Translations under genes and position numbers: made by a program | Assembly (NCBI RefSeq): GCF_001641285.1 | Contig: NZ_CP014841.1 | Span: 62,001 to 126,000, forward strand | Source: Dyella thiooxydans | GTDB lineage: Bacteria; Pseudomonadota; Gammaproteobacteria; Xanthomonadales; Rhodanobacteraceae | Direction of reading: 5' to 3' | Length of the DNA stretch: 64,000 nt | Part shown: positions 21,884 through 30,559 of the stretch, one piece after another | Numbering within the stretch: position 1 is the first letter of the stretch | How the letters are laid out: each line of letters opens with the position of its first letter | Notes under the pieces: generated by a model | Database searches by the model: none | Told to the model about the DNA's origin: nothing | Seen by the model: the letters and a program-made list of their open reading frames with translations, nothing else

Positions 21884-22579
21884 ATGCACCACCGACACCG
21901 CGAGCGCCATGTCACCGAGCGCATGGGCTGGCTGCGCGCCGCCGTACTGGGAGCCAACGATGGCATCGTCTCCACCGCCAGCCTGGTGATGGGCGTGGCG
22001 GCGGCGCATGCCAGCCAATCCGCGATCCTGGTCGCCGGCACGGCCGGCCTGGTGGCCGGGGCCATGTCGATGGCCGCGGGCGAGTACGTCTCGGTGCATT
22101 CGCAGTCCGACAGCGAGAAGGCGGACCTGGAGCGCGAGCGGCAGGAGCTGGAAACCGACGTGGAGGGCGAGCACAAGGAGCTGGCGGCGATCTACGTCGG
22201 CCGCGGGCTCGATCCGCAACTGGCCCGCCAGGTGGCCGAGCAGCTGATGGCGCACGATGCGCTGGACGCACACATGCGCGACGAACTCGGCATCACCGAG
22301 GCGCTGAAGGCGCGACCGCTGCAGGCGGCCGTTGCCTCGGCGGTCAGCTTCGCCGCGGGTGCCGTGCTGCCGCTGCTGGTCGTGGCGCTGGCATCGCCAA
22401 AGGGGCTGCTGCCCTGGGTGTTCGGCACATCCCTGGTGTTTCTGGCGCTGCTGGGGGCCGTTGCCGCCCGCACCGGCGGCGCCAGTGTGCGGACCGGCGC
22501 CACGCGCATCACCTTCTGGGGCGCGCTGGCGATGGCGATCACCACCGGCGTGGGCATGCTGTTCGGCGTGGCAGGCTGA
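21884..22579 (+). CDS. VIT1/CCC1 family membrane protein (iron/manganese transporter type)
   Basis: This 231-residue protein starts with a His/Arg-rich leader and GWLRAAVLGANDGIVSTAS, the conserved first helix of the VIT1/CCC1 family. GAMSMAAGEYVSVHSQ is the second family block, followed by a Glu-rich cytoplasmic stretch (DLERERQELE...) that in the family binds metal. Three more helices follow. Members export or sequester Fe2+ or Mn2+. The ATG at 21884 has AGGGGA seven bases upstream. It ends one base before the convergent glucokinase gene. Confidence 0.9.
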   Translation: MHHRHRERHVTERMGWLRAAVLGANDGIVSTASLVMGVAAAHASQSAILVAGTAGLVAGAMSMAAGEYVSVHSQSDSEKADLERERQELETDVEGEHKELAAIYVGRGLDPQLARQVAEQLMAHDALDAHMRDELGITEALKARPLQAAVASAVSFAAGAVLPLLVVALASPKGLLPWVFGTSLVFLALLGAVAARTGGASVRTGATRITFWGALAMAITTGVGMLFGVAG

Positions 22580-22580
22580 T

Positions 22581-23312
22581 TCAGCCGCGGCGTTCGTCCC
22601 AAAGCCGGATCCCGCCGGTCAGTCCAGCCTCGTTGGAGACGATCAGCACGTCCGGCGGCAGGTCGATGTCGAGCTTCTTCGCGTTGCCGCCACCGAGGTA
22701 GAGCCGGTCGAACTGCAGCAGGGTGCGGAAGGCCTCGATGGTTTTTTCGACGCGGTGGTTCCATTTCTTGCCGCCGACCTTGTGCCGGGCGGCCTTGCCG
22801 ACGTAGCGGTTCATCGTCCGCTTGCCGAACGCGGGAAATTGCGCGAACTCCAGGTGCGGCATCAGCTCGCCGTCGCGGAACAGCGCCGAGCCCAGGCCGG
22901 TACCCAGGGTGAGCACCAGCTCGAGCCCCTGGCCGGCGATCACCCCATAGCCCTGGACTTCGGCATCGTTGAGCAGGCGCGCGGGCTTGTCGCCCAGACG
23001 CTGGCCCAGGCGCTCGGCCAGTGGAAAGCGCTTCCATGCCTCGTTGCCGAAGTGCGGGGCGGTGAGCACGCGGTTGTCGCGCACCACGCCGGGAAAGCCG
23101 ATCGAGATGCGATCGAAGGACGGCAGCGGGAGCACCAGCGCGACCAGCGCGTCGACCAGTTCGTCGGGCGATGGCGCATCAGGCGTGTCGACGCGGACAC
23201 GGCTGGAGAGCATCGCTCCGTCCGGACCGAGCACGCTGGCCTTGAGGCCGCTGCCACCGACGTCGATGGCCAGCGTGGCGGGACCGCGGCGGCGGGATCG
23301 TGCCGCGCTCAT
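22581..23312 (-). CDS. ppgK: Polyphosphate glucokinase (ROK family)
   Basis: This 243-residue ROK kinase has the phosphate-binding motif IDVGGSGLKAS near residue 15, SIGFPGVV, LLNDAEVQGYG and the second phosphate loop LTLGTGLGSALF. The segment KKWNHRVEKTI and overall size match polyphosphate-dependent glucokinases, which phosphorylate glucose using polyphosphate and sometimes ATP. Its start overlaps the stop of the 6-phosphogluconate dehydrogenase gene by four bases (ATGA), so the two are translated as a unit. It would phosphorylate glucose released by the alpha-glucosidase. Confidence 0.88.
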   Translation of the reverse strand: MSAARSRRRGPATLAIDVGGSGLKASVLGPDGAMLSSRVRVDTPDAPSPDELVDALVALVLPLPSFDRISIGFPGVVRDNRVLTAPHFGNEAWKRFPLAERLGQRLGDKPARLLNDAEVQGYGVIAGQGLELVLTLGTGLGSALFRDGELMPHLEFAQFPAFGKRTMNRYVGKAARHKVGGKKWNHRVEKTIEAFRTLLQFDRLYLGGGNAKKLDIDLPPDVLIVSNEAGLTGGIRLWDERRG

Positions 23313-24214
23313 TCGGACTTCACCGCGTGGCCGCCGAACTGGTTACGCATCGCCGCCAGCAGCTTGTCGGAAAAAGAATCGGTATCGCGCGAGCGCAGCC
23401 GCTCGATCAGGGCGAGCGAGATCACCGGCGCGGCGACGTTGAGGTCGATCGCCTCGGCCACGGTCCAGCGGCCCTCGCCCGAGTCGGCGACGTAGGGCGC
23501 GATGCCGTCCATCGACGGGTTCTTCTTCAACGCGTCGGCGGTGAGGTCGAGTAGCCACGAGCGCACCACCGAGCCTTCGCGCCAGATCTCGGCGACCTGG
23601 TGCAGATCCAGGTCGAAGTCCTGCTTGTGCCGAAGCACCGAGAAGCCCTCCGCATAGGCCTGCATCAGTCCGTACTCGATGCCGTTGTGGACCATCTTGG
23701 TGAAGTGACCCGAGCCCACCTCGCCGACGCGGCCCCAACCCTTGTCCGGCGCGGGAGCCAGCGTTTCGAAGATCGGTCGCAGACGCTCGACCGCCTCCTC
23801 GTCGCCACCCACCATCATGCTGTAGCCCTCGACCAGGCCCCAGACGCCGCCGCTGGTGCCGCAGTCCACGTAGTGGATGCCGGCCTCCTGCAGCTCGGCT
23901 GCGCGCTGCAGGGTGTCCTTGTAGTGGGCGTTGCCGCCATCGACGAGGACGTCGCCGCGGCCGAGCAGGGACTTCAGGGCGGTGACGGTCTTTCCGGTGA
24001 TCTCTCCGGCGGGGACCATCATCCAGACGGCACGCGGCGACGGCAGCTGCCCGATCAGCGCATCGAGCGAGGCGACCGCTTCGCCGCCCCGGCCCGTCCA
24101 GGCTTCGCGCGCCTTCGGCGAGGGGTCGAATCCGACCACGTGGTGCCCGGCGCGCCGGAGCCGTTCGGCCATGTTGCCGCCCATCCGGCCCAGCCCGATG
24201 ATGCCGATGTCCAT
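23309..24214 (-). CDS. gnd: 6-Phosphogluconate dehydrogenase, decarboxylating, short type
   Basis: This 301-residue enzyme converts 6-phosphogluconate to ribulose 5-phosphate. The Rossmann motif GIIGLGRMGGNMAERL is at the start, with DGGNAHYKDT, the substrate motif CGTSGGVWGLVEGYSMMVGG and catalytic-region KMVHNGIEYGLMQ. The length of about 300 residues marks the short GntZ/YqeC type, often NAD-dependent, rather than the 470-residue Gnd. GGAG precedes the ATG at 24214. Coupled to ppgK and near zwf, it completes an oxidative pentose-phosphate branch apart from the lactonase. Confidence 0.93.
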   Translation of the reverse strand: MDIGIIGLGRMGGNMAERLRRAGHHVVGFDPSPKAREAWTGRGGEAVASLDALIGQLPSPRAVWMMVPAGEITGKTVTALKSLLGRGDVLVDGGNAHYKDTLQRAAELQEAGIHYVDCGTSGGVWGLVEGYSMMVGGDEEAVERLRPIFETLAPAPDKGWGRVGEVGSGHFTKMVHNGIEYGLMQAYAEGFSVLRHKQDFDLDLHQVAEIWREGSVVRSWLLDLTADALKKNPSMDGIAPYVADSGEGRWTVAEAIDLNVAAPVISLALIERLRSRDTDSFSDKLLAAMRNQFGGHAVKSE

Positions 24215-24292
24215 GCCTGTCTCCTTCGATGCCCGTGGACGATCCGCCGAGTTTGGCCCGGACGACCTGCAAGGCACGTGATGGAGCCGCGT

Positions 24293-27200
24293 TCAGTCTG
24301 TGGTTTCGTGCTCCTTTTCCGAAGCCGGCGCATGGGCCTCGCCCGATCCGTCGGCATCGTCTCCACCTGCCTGCACCGTAGCCTTGCGCTCCTGTCGCCC
24401 CCAGCCGACGGACGGGCCGCGCAGCGCGGTGGAGACCGACCGCACCACCACGTAGTACATCAGCTGGCGATAGCCGAAGCGCTGCAGCGACAGCCACCAC
24501 AGCAGGCTCCAGCGTTCGCGCTTCTCCATCGCGAAGGCGAGCACGCCGGCACCCAGGTCCACCGCCATGAACAGACCGTAGAACATGGCCATGGTGACGA
24601 GGTTGCTGTAGTTGAACTGGCCGCGATGCTGCAGGTAGTCGAGGAAGGTGGCGATGATCTGCCACACCAGCAGCAGGTCGACCAGCGGCGACACCACCGA
24701 GAACACGATCTGGAACAGCCACACCTGCGGCAGCGCGACCATGCCCAGCGCGCCGTAGCGCGGGCGGAAGGTGGCGTCGCGGTGCTTCCACAGGCACTGC
24801 AGGGTGCCGAACGCCCAGCGGAAACGCTGGCGGGCCAGTCCGCGCGCGGTGTCGGGGGCCTCGGTCCAGGCCACCGCCTCGGCGTCGAACAGGGTCCGGT
24901 AGCCGGCCTTCTGGATCGCGATGGTGAGGTCCTGGTCCTCGGCCAGCGTGTCGCCGGGGAAGCCTCCGAGCTGCTCCAGCGCCTCGCGCCGCCAGGCGCC
25001 GACCGCGCCGGGCACCACGGTGATCGCGCCCAGCGCGGCGAGCGCACGACGCTCCAGGTTCTGCGCGGTGACGTATTCGAGTGCCTGCCAGGTGGTGATC
25101 AGGTTGATCCGGTTGCCGACCTTGGCGTTGCCGGCGACCGCGCCGATCGCGGGATCGGCGAACCAGCGCACCAGCCGGGCGATGGTATGCGGCTCGAACT
25201 GGGTGTCGGCATCCAGCGCCACGACCACGCTGCCATGCGAAGCGCGCAGGGCGGTGTTCACCGCGTTCGCCTTGCCGCCGTTGGGAATGCTGATGAGCTG
25301 CACGCGCGGCTCGTCGGCGAAATGCTGGCGCACGACCTGGGCGGTGGCGTCGGTGGAGCCATCGTCGACCACGATCACTTCCAACGCGTCGTAGCGGCTC
25401 TTGAGGATGCGTGCGATCGAGCTGGCGATCACCTTTTCCTCGTTGAAAGCCGGGATCAGCACGGACACCAGCGGGGCAGGTGCGGGCAGCTCGGGTACTG
25501 CACGGCGCTTGTCGCGCCACCAGTTCAGCACGCCCAGCCCGCCGAGCAGGATCAACCGCGCCAGGCCGAGCCAGATCGCCGCCTTGAACAGGAAGGTGAG
25601 CAGATGGCCGAAACCACCCAGGGTAAGGAATACCGAGCGGTCCGCCCACTGCGACAGCGAGTCGATGGTCAGCGGCGGCATGCCTTCGTCGCGGGTCAGG
25701 CCGGCCAGCTCGGAGACGGTGACGAACTGGTAGCCCTCGGCGCGCAGTGCGTCGATGATCCGCGGCAGCGCCTCGACGGTGTTTTCGCGGTCGCCGCCAC
25801 CGTCATGCAGCAGCACCACGCGGCTTTGCCGATCCGGCGACTGGTGGTTCACCTGGTCGATCACCCGCTGCACGATCACGTCGGCCGGGGGGCGTTTCCA
25901 GTCGTCCGGGTCGATGTGCAGGCCCACCGCGATGTAGCCCATCTTCTGCGCCTGGGCGATCGGGTCCAGCTCGTCCGACGTGGTCGGCTCGGCATCGCCG
26001 AAGTAGGGCGCGCGGAACAGCCGCATGGAGCGGCCGGTCAACGCCTCGAACAGCCGCTGGGTGGCGTTGAGCTCCAGCGCGGTGATGCCCGGGGACGTCT
26101 CGCCCAGGTTCGGGTGGGTGAAGGTGTGGTTGCCGACGTCGTGGCCTTCGGCCACTTCGCGCTGGATCAGCCGCGGCGAGGCCTCGGCGTTCTCGCCGAT
26201 GATGAAGAACGTGGCCGGGACGTGCTTTTCCTTCAGGATGTCCAGGATCTTCGGCGTCCAGTCCGGATCGGGACCGTCGTCGAAGGTCAGCGCGATCTTC
26301 TTCGGCTGCGTGCCGACGCGCTGGATCACGTAGGACTTGGGCAGGGCGGTGTACTGCTCGCCGTCGATCTCGCCGCTTTCCTTGTCGACGGTGAAGGTGC
26401 GTGCACCCGCTTCGGGCTTGGAGGCGATCTGCAGGATTTCGCCCTGACCCTCGATGTCGATGTCCTGGCCGGCGTCGATCTCGCGCAGCGAGTCGGGCAC
26501 GGGCGAGTCGTACGGCCGTCCCAGCAGCGGCCAGATCGACGGATCCTCCGAGCCCAGCCGCCACACCGCGTACCCGTAGGGCTGGTAGCCATCGGCGGCG
26601 TGGATCTGGTTGTACGCGGTCGCCGCATCCAGGAACCACAGCTGGTGGACCGTGCCGTTGTCCTCGCTGTAGGAGAAGTGCGGATTCTGGGTGTCGTCGT
26701 CGAAGCTGATGTCGGCCTGGGCATCGGCGGCGCGGTCCATGGCGTCCTGGAAGGTCACCGCCTCGGCGGTCTTGCCCTTGGCCCAGTCATAACCGTAGCT
26801 GCCGATGGCGATGATGGTCTGGTCCGGGTCCAGCTCCTTCATGCGCTTGTCGAGCGTGCTCTCGAACCAGTCCTGCGCGGCGATGCTGCCCGGATCCTGG
26901 CCGGCCCAGTGCTGGTCGTAGGCCATCAGCAGTTCGAAGTCGACGATCTTGGCCAGCCCGGCGTAATCCCAGGCTTCGTCGTCGAAAGGTACCGACAGCA
27001 CGATGCCCCAGCCGTGCGGGGCGAAGGCGTCAGCCAGTTCGCCGAGGAACTGCTTGAGGTCCGGCTGGGCGCTGTCGGGCAGGTTCTCGAAATCGACCGT
27101 GACGCCCTGGAACCTGTTGGTATCGAGGAAGGCCACGATCTGCGCGATGCGCTGGTGGCGCAGGGTGGGGTTGGCCAGCATCTTCGCCAAGCCGGTGCCG

Positions 27201-27775
27201 TCCCACTCGCCGTTCACCGCGTTCTGCAGCAGCGGCAGGATCGGCGTGGAAGGTTTGACGCGGCGAATGAGATCCAGCGCCTTGGCATCGATGTGCGTGT
27301 CGAGCGCCATGTCCGGGCCGCTCACGCTCATCCAGCCGGGGATCACCCAGTCCAGCGTGGGCAGGGCGCGCTTGAGGGCTGGGTAGCTGCTGTCGTCCCA
27401 GTTCACGTAGAAGCCGATCGCCAGGGCGCGACCATCGGGCTTGTCCAGCGAAGGCGGCGGGGCAACATGAGGGGGGCCGTGCAGGCGCCCGGGGCGGGCG
27501 TGATGGTGCGCGGCCTTCTGCTTGGCCCGGACCTCCGCGGCGAGCTTCGCCGCCGGTCGGGCCAGTTCGGGCGCCGCCATCTTGACCCCGGCGAGCGCAT
27601 GAAGCCCCTTGCCGTGCTGTCCCAGGCGGATGCCGGTCATGCTCGGGGCGATGAACAGGCTGAGTACGAATGCGACGGCGAACAGGGTACTTATGACCGC
27701 CAGCGTCAGTCCCATGCGGGACAGCCGGCTGGCCCGGCGTCCGGTGGGATCGAAAAACACGGGTTTCTTGTGCAT
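24293..27775 (-). CDS. Three-domain membrane protein: GH18-like hydrolase, polysaccharide deacetylase and GT2 glycosyltransferase
   Basis: This protein of 1,160 residues joins three carbohydrate-active domains. After an N-terminal membrane helix (about 23-48) and a His/Pro-rich linker comes a GH18-like domain whose motif GVTVDFENLP holds Asp228 and the putative acid Glu230. A NodB/CE4 deacetylase domain follows, with TFDDGPD (Asp499, Asp500) and GNHTFTH (His550, His554), the metal site. Two hydrophobic segments then lead into a GT2 synthase: VSVLIPAFNEE near 769, VVDDGST, LDADT, EDQD and QRFRW (983-987), followed by further membrane helices. The GT2 part is of the processive chitin/hyaluronan/PNAG synthase kind. 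I infer synthesis and outward modification of an amino-sugar polymer. The ATG at 27775 has no strong ribosome binding site; a frame extension to 27856 is possible but unlikely. Confidence 0.9.
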   Translation of the reverse strand: MHKKPVFFDPTGRRASRLSRMGLTLAVISTLFAVAFVLSLFIAPSMTGIRLGQHGKGLHALAGVKMAAPELARPAAKLAAEVRAKQKAAHHHARPGRLHGPPHVAPPPSLDKPDGRALAIGFYVNWDDSSYPALKRALPTLDWVIPGWMSVSGPDMALDTHIDAKALDLIRRVKPSTPILPLLQNAVNGEWDGTGLAKMLANPTLRHQRIAQIVAFLDTNRFQGVTVDFENLPDSAQPDLKQFLGELADAFAPHGWGIVLSVPFDDEAWDYAGLAKIVDFELLMAYDQHWAGQDPGSIAAQDWFESTLDKRMKELDPDQTIIAIGSYGYDWAKGKTAEAVTFQDAMDRAADAQADISFDDDTQNPHFSYSEDNGTVHQLWFLDAATAYNQIHAADGYQPYGYAVWRLGSEDPSIWPLLGRPYDSPVPDSLREIDAGQDIDIEGQGEILQIASKPEAGARTFTVDKESGEIDGEQYTALPKSYVIQRVGTQPKKIALTFDDGPDPDWTPKILDILKEKHVPATFFIIGENAEASPRLIQREVAEGHDVGNHTFTHPNLGETSPGITALELNATQRLFEALTGRSMRLFRAPYFGDAEPTTSDELDPIAQAQKMGYIAVGLHIDPDDWKRPPADVIVQRVIDQVNHQSPDRQSRVVLLHDGGGDRENTVEALPRIIDALRAEGYQFVTVSELAGLTRDEGMPPLTIDSLSQWADRSVFLTLGGFGHLLTFLFKAAIWLGLARLILLGGLGVLNWWRDKRRAVPELPAPAPLVSVLIPAFNEEKVIASSIARILKSRYDALEVIVVDDGSTDATAQVVRQHFADEPRVQLISIPNGGKANAVNTALRASHGSVVVALDADTQFEPHTIARLVRWFADPAIGAVAGNAKVGNRINLITTWQALEYVTAQNLERRALAALGAITVVPGAVGAWRREALEQLGGFPGDTLAEDQDLTIAIQKAGYRTLFDAEAVAWTEAPDTARGLARQRFRWAFGTLQCLWKHRDATFRPRYGALGMVALPQVWLFQIVFSVVSPLVDLLLVWQIIATFLDYLQHRGQFNYSNLVTMAMFYGLFMAVDLGAGVLAFAMEKRERWSLLWWLSLQRFGYRQLMYYVVVRSVSTALRGPSVGWGRQERKATVQAGGDDADGSGEAHAPASEKEHETTD

Positions 27776-28088
27776 GGGGGTGGTCAAGGCTCGGCGCGGC
27801 ACTAATTGTGACGGCGTTCGGTGTATCTTTGCAGGACGTTGCTCAAGCTGGGGCATGGGCCGGCCGATAGCTGTTCAGGGGCCATGTATGCGCAGTGAAA
27901 GACCGGGCCGCGATGCTTCCGCAGGAAATTTCCGTCTGCTTGGCGCGATGGCAAGCGGTTTGCATGGCAGAAAGGGAGCAGGACGCGATGTCTGCGCAGG
28001 CAGGTCGGCCGGGCCGCACGCATTTCGCCCGGCTGATCGGGTGACCGGGATACACGGGATGTAGCCAGTACGGAATTCGGGGGAAGCA
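27776..28088. other. Divergent intergenic region upstream of the MASE1 gene
   Basis: These 313 bases separate the minus-strand three-domain polymer gene from the plus-strand MASE1 gene. Apart from the sigma-28-like element at 27843-27870, I see no gene, and the open frames have no motif. Confidence 0.5.
27843..27870 (+). promoter_or_regulatory. Possible sigma-28 promoter of the MASE1 gene
   Basis: TCAAGCTG, a 12-base spacer and GCCGATAG resemble the FliA-type promoters found in the flagellar region of this window, which use an 11-base spacer. The -10 octamer matches GCCGATAA at seven of eight positions. The gene start is about 210 bases downstream, which is far. Weaker than the flagellar examples. 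Confidence 0.4.
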
Positions 28089-29669
28089 ATGCTGCAGTCC
28101 ACTTACGGAAGGTTGATGGCAAGGCAGCTGCTGGCAGCTGGGCTGTACGCCGCCGGTTTGCTTGCACTCCGGCAGATTTCATTTTCCCACTGGGAGGTTT
28201 TCGCAGGCTTTCGCCTGTGCGTCCTGCTGCTGGTGGGTTACCGCTACTGGCCGGCCCTGCTGACCGGCGAGGCGGTTTATCTCGCGCTGAATGCCATCCA
28301 GTCCGTGGACCGGTTCGGGCTCGCCTGGGCCGTGCTCTACAGCTTGCCCCCGGCCGGTGCCGCGATGCCGGTCGTGGCGTTCTGCAAGGAGCGCTTGGGG
28401 CTGTTCGATACCGCCGGTCGAATCAAGATGCCGGTGTTGATTCTCTGCACGTTCGTGTGCTCCGTGTTGTGGGCGTCGATGAACATTCTCTCGTTCTCGG
28501 TGATGAAGCTTCCGACCGACTATGTCTGGGCGGGTATGTTCGTCTACGCCGCGCGCCTGTTCGTCGGCAGCTTCACGGGGGCGTTGGCGGTCGTGCCTCT
28601 GGTCTTCTGCATCCGCGAAATGCATGCGGACGGTGAGTTCGAACCGAGTCGCCTGGTGCGCAATCGGCTCTTCGTGGAGGCGGCCAGCATCATGCTTCCG
28701 GCGCTCGTGCTGCTGGCTTGGGTAGGCGCACATGCACACCAGGACGGCATCAAGCAGACGGCGCGGATATTCATGTTCCTGCCCGTGGTGATGCTGGCGC
28801 TCCGCCACGGCTGGAGGGGGGCTTCGGTTGGTGGAGCGGCAGCCAGTATCGCCATCGTCGCCACCATGCCCGCGCTGTATGACGCGGGAACGCTCGAGGC
28901 GCAGGTATTCATGGCATTCGCCATCACCACGCTGCTGCTTTTGGGCGAGCGGATTGCGGTGTTGTCCGAGCAGGAAGCACGCAAGCAGCAGGAAGCGCGC
29001 ATGAACCTGGCGCTGGCGCAGCGGAACCTGTGGCTGGGCGAGATGCAGCTGCGGCAGACCTCGCACGCGCTGGAGGGCCTGCAGGAGACTTTCCGCACAA
29101 GCTATTCCGAACTGCTCGATCGGGTCCGCCATGCGCTTCCGGCACCTGACGAGCGCGAGTACCGGCTCCGCGCAGCCGAGACCCAGCAGCAGATCTACCG
29201 GCTGGCCGACAGCCTGTATCCGTTGCTGTGGCAGGAAGGTGGCCTGGCAGCCGCACTTCGGCAGGGCACGATCGCCCGCGTGCTCGACGACCTGGGTGTC
29301 CGGTACTGGTGCTCGTTCCGCAATGACCGGAACGTTGAGGTCGAGCGCGAGGTGCAGGTGGTGCTTTACCGCTCGATCTGCGACCTCGTCGTGCACCTGT
29401 GTCAGTCCCGTCAGGTCACCGGCATCAGCATGCAATTGCGCGTCGGCGGCAGGCCGGGCGCTGGCTGGGTGCTGGTGCGCATGCGTGGTACCTGCAATCC
29501 GGCGTCGTCGCTCTGTGCGGATCGTCTGCAGGAGCTTTCGATGGGGCTCTCCGCCAGTGGCCTGGGGCCTGAGGCGGTCAGGGACCGCATCTCGCTCTTT
29601 GGTGGCGTACTGCGTGAGCGGCTTGCCCGAGATTCGGTGCGCCTGAGCCTGTCACTCGCCACGTCCTGA
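28089..29669 (+). CDS. MASE1-type membrane sensor with degenerate kinase-like tail
   Basis: This 526-residue protein has about eight hydrophobic helices in residues 10-295, resembling the MASE1 sensory domain of bacterial histidine kinases and diguanylate cyclases. A short coiled coil follows (SEQEARKQQEARMNLALAQ). The soluble tail of about 200 residues has the layout of a NarL-family histidine kinase, with a helical segment (LLDRVRHALPAPDE) and an ATPase-like region (VVLYRSICDLVVHL). However, no clear phospho-acceptor H-box, N-box asparagine or glycine-rich ATP lid is visible. It is probably not an active kinase. No GGDEF or EAL motif is present. GGGGGAA precedes the ATG at 28089. Confidence 0.75.
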   Translation: MLQSTYGRLMARQLLAAGLYAAGLLALRQISFSHWEVFAGFRLCVLLLVGYRYWPALLTGEAVYLALNAIQSVDRFGLAWAVLYSLPPAGAAMPVVAFCKERLGLFDTAGRIKMPVLILCTFVCSVLWASMNILSFSVMKLPTDYVWAGMFVYAARLFVGSFTGALAVVPLVFCIREMHADGEFEPSRLVRNRLFVEAASIMLPALVLLAWVGAHAHQDGIKQTARIFMFLPVVMLALRHGWRGASVGGAAASIAIVATMPALYDAGTLEAQVFMAFAITTLLLLGERIAVLSEQEARKQQEARMNLALAQRNLWLGEMQLRQTSHALEGLQETFRTSYSELLDRVRHALPAPDEREYRLRAAETQQQIYRLADSLYPLLWQEGGLAAALRQGTIARVLDDLGVRYWCSFRNDRNVEVEREVQVVLYRSICDLVVHLCQSRQVTGISMQLRVGGRPGAGWVLVRMRGTCNPASSLCADRLQELSMGLSASGLGPEAVRDRISLFGGVLRERLARDSVRLSLSLATS

Positions 29670-29673
29670 GAAT

Positions 29674-29717
29674 CGATGCCGCCGACCGGATCGCGGGATC
29701 CGGCCGGCAGCATCGAA
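29674..29717. terminator. Large stem-loop between convergent genes
   Basis: Two 20-base arms (29674-29693 and 29698-29717) pair at 18 of 20 positions around a four-base loop. It lies between the stop of the MASE1 gene and that of the small secreted protein. It lacks a T tract on either strand, so it may be a bidirectional terminator or an RNA-end protector. Confidence 0.5.
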
Positions 29718-29744
29718 TGACAGGTCAGCGAGACCGGGCCGACA

Positions 29745-30185
29745 TCAGTTCACGTGCGTGTTGCACTCGAACGGGTCGCCGGTGCACGTGGACACGGTTA
29801 GTTGCGTGGCGCCCGTGCTGAGCGGCGTGGCGCTGATCGTCACCTGGCTGTCGCTGTACACCGTCTGGCTCGAGGTGGTGCCGCTGGTGGCGGTCGCGGT
29901 CGAGACGTTCTGCGAGTCCTTGCCGATCGGCAACACCAGCACCTGGCCACCGGCGGTGGCGATCGCACCGTGGACGCCGCCGTTGAGGTCGTTCACCTGG
30001 ACGTAGCGGATACCGTCCTTTTCGAACACGTACACATGCCAGTGCGGATTCGCGCTGACGTCGGTGGCATTGGGCCACGACTGGCCGAGCCCCGAGGACG
30101 GCGTATCCGTGGCCATGGCGCTGGTCGCGAGTCCCGCGACCAGCAGGGCGGACGAGAAAAGCGCAACTGCTGATTTCCTGATCAT
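29745..30185 (-). CDS. Small secreted protein of unknown function
   Basis: This 146-residue protein begins with a clear signal peptide, MIRKSAVALFSSALLVAGLA followed by TSAMA, with likely cleavage after residue 25. The mature part is about 120 residues, Thr/Ser-rich, with a WHVYVFEKDGIRYVQVNDL block and a C-terminal pair of cysteines (STCTGDPFECNTHVN) that could form a disulfide. I do not recognise the family. AAGGGGA lies about 12 bases upstream of the ATG. It stands alone between the MASE1 gene (convergent) and tRNA-Phe, so the context gives no functional hint. Confidence 0.7.
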   Translation of the reverse strand: MIRKSAVALFSSALLVAGLATSAMATDTPSSGLGQSWPNATDVSANPHWHVYVFEKDGIRYVQVNDLNGGVHGAIATAGGQVLVLPIGKDSQNVSTATATSGTTSSQTVYSDSQVTISATPLSTGATQLTVSTCTGDPFECNTHVN

Positions 30186-30361
30186 CGATGTGTGTCCCCT
30201 TGGGTATGAGTGTGGAGCGTCCGTGAGTGCGACAACGGGCGACAGGCCGCCCCGATGGTTTGGCCTGTTGTCCGAGTGAAGCAGAGCGAGAGTGCGATTC
30301 CGTGAACTGCTTCGCAACTGCACAAAGACAGGTTCACGCGACCCTCGCGCGAGGGGCCCAC

Positions 30362-30387
30362 GAAAAAGCCCGCCGTGAGGCGGGCTT
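30362..30387 (-). terminator. Rho-independent terminator of tRNA-Phe
   Basis: On the minus strand AGCCCGCC, loop TCAC and GGCGGGCT form an eight-base-pair stem followed by a short T run. It lies 11 bases downstream of the tRNA 3' end, in the right orientation. Confidence 0.88.
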
Positions 30388-30397
30388 CGAAAATGCG

Positions 30398-30473
30398 TGG
30401 TGGCCGGGGACGGAATCGAACCGCCGACACGGGGATTTTCAATCCCCTGCTCTACCAACTGAGCTACCCGGCC
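30398..30473 (-). tRNA. tRNA-Phe (GAA)
   Basis: The minus strand folds as a full 76-base tRNA. The acceptor stem is GGCCGGG paired with CCCGGCC, the D arm contains GTAGCTCAGTTGGTAGAGC, and the anticodon arm GGGGA-TTGAAAA-TCCCC gives anticodon GAA. The T arm has GGTTCGATTCC. The CCA end is encoded (30398-30400). A terminator follows directly. Confidence 0.97.
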
Positions 30474-30559
30474 ACGGGCCTTGCGTTCCAGATCGAGGCT
30501 GTCGGGCGATGGCCGGTGCCTCGTGGAGCCGCGCATTAAACTGGAAGCGTGCGGTGGCG

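Noticed and set aside
23600..27805. An open frame of 1,401 codons opposite gnd and the three-domain polymer gene
   Set aside because: Antisense shadow; crosses two real genes and the gap between them with no recognisable domain.
28089..29669. Calling the MASE1 protein a diguanylate cyclase or histidine kinase
   Set aside because: No GGDEF, EAL or intact kinase motifs are visible.
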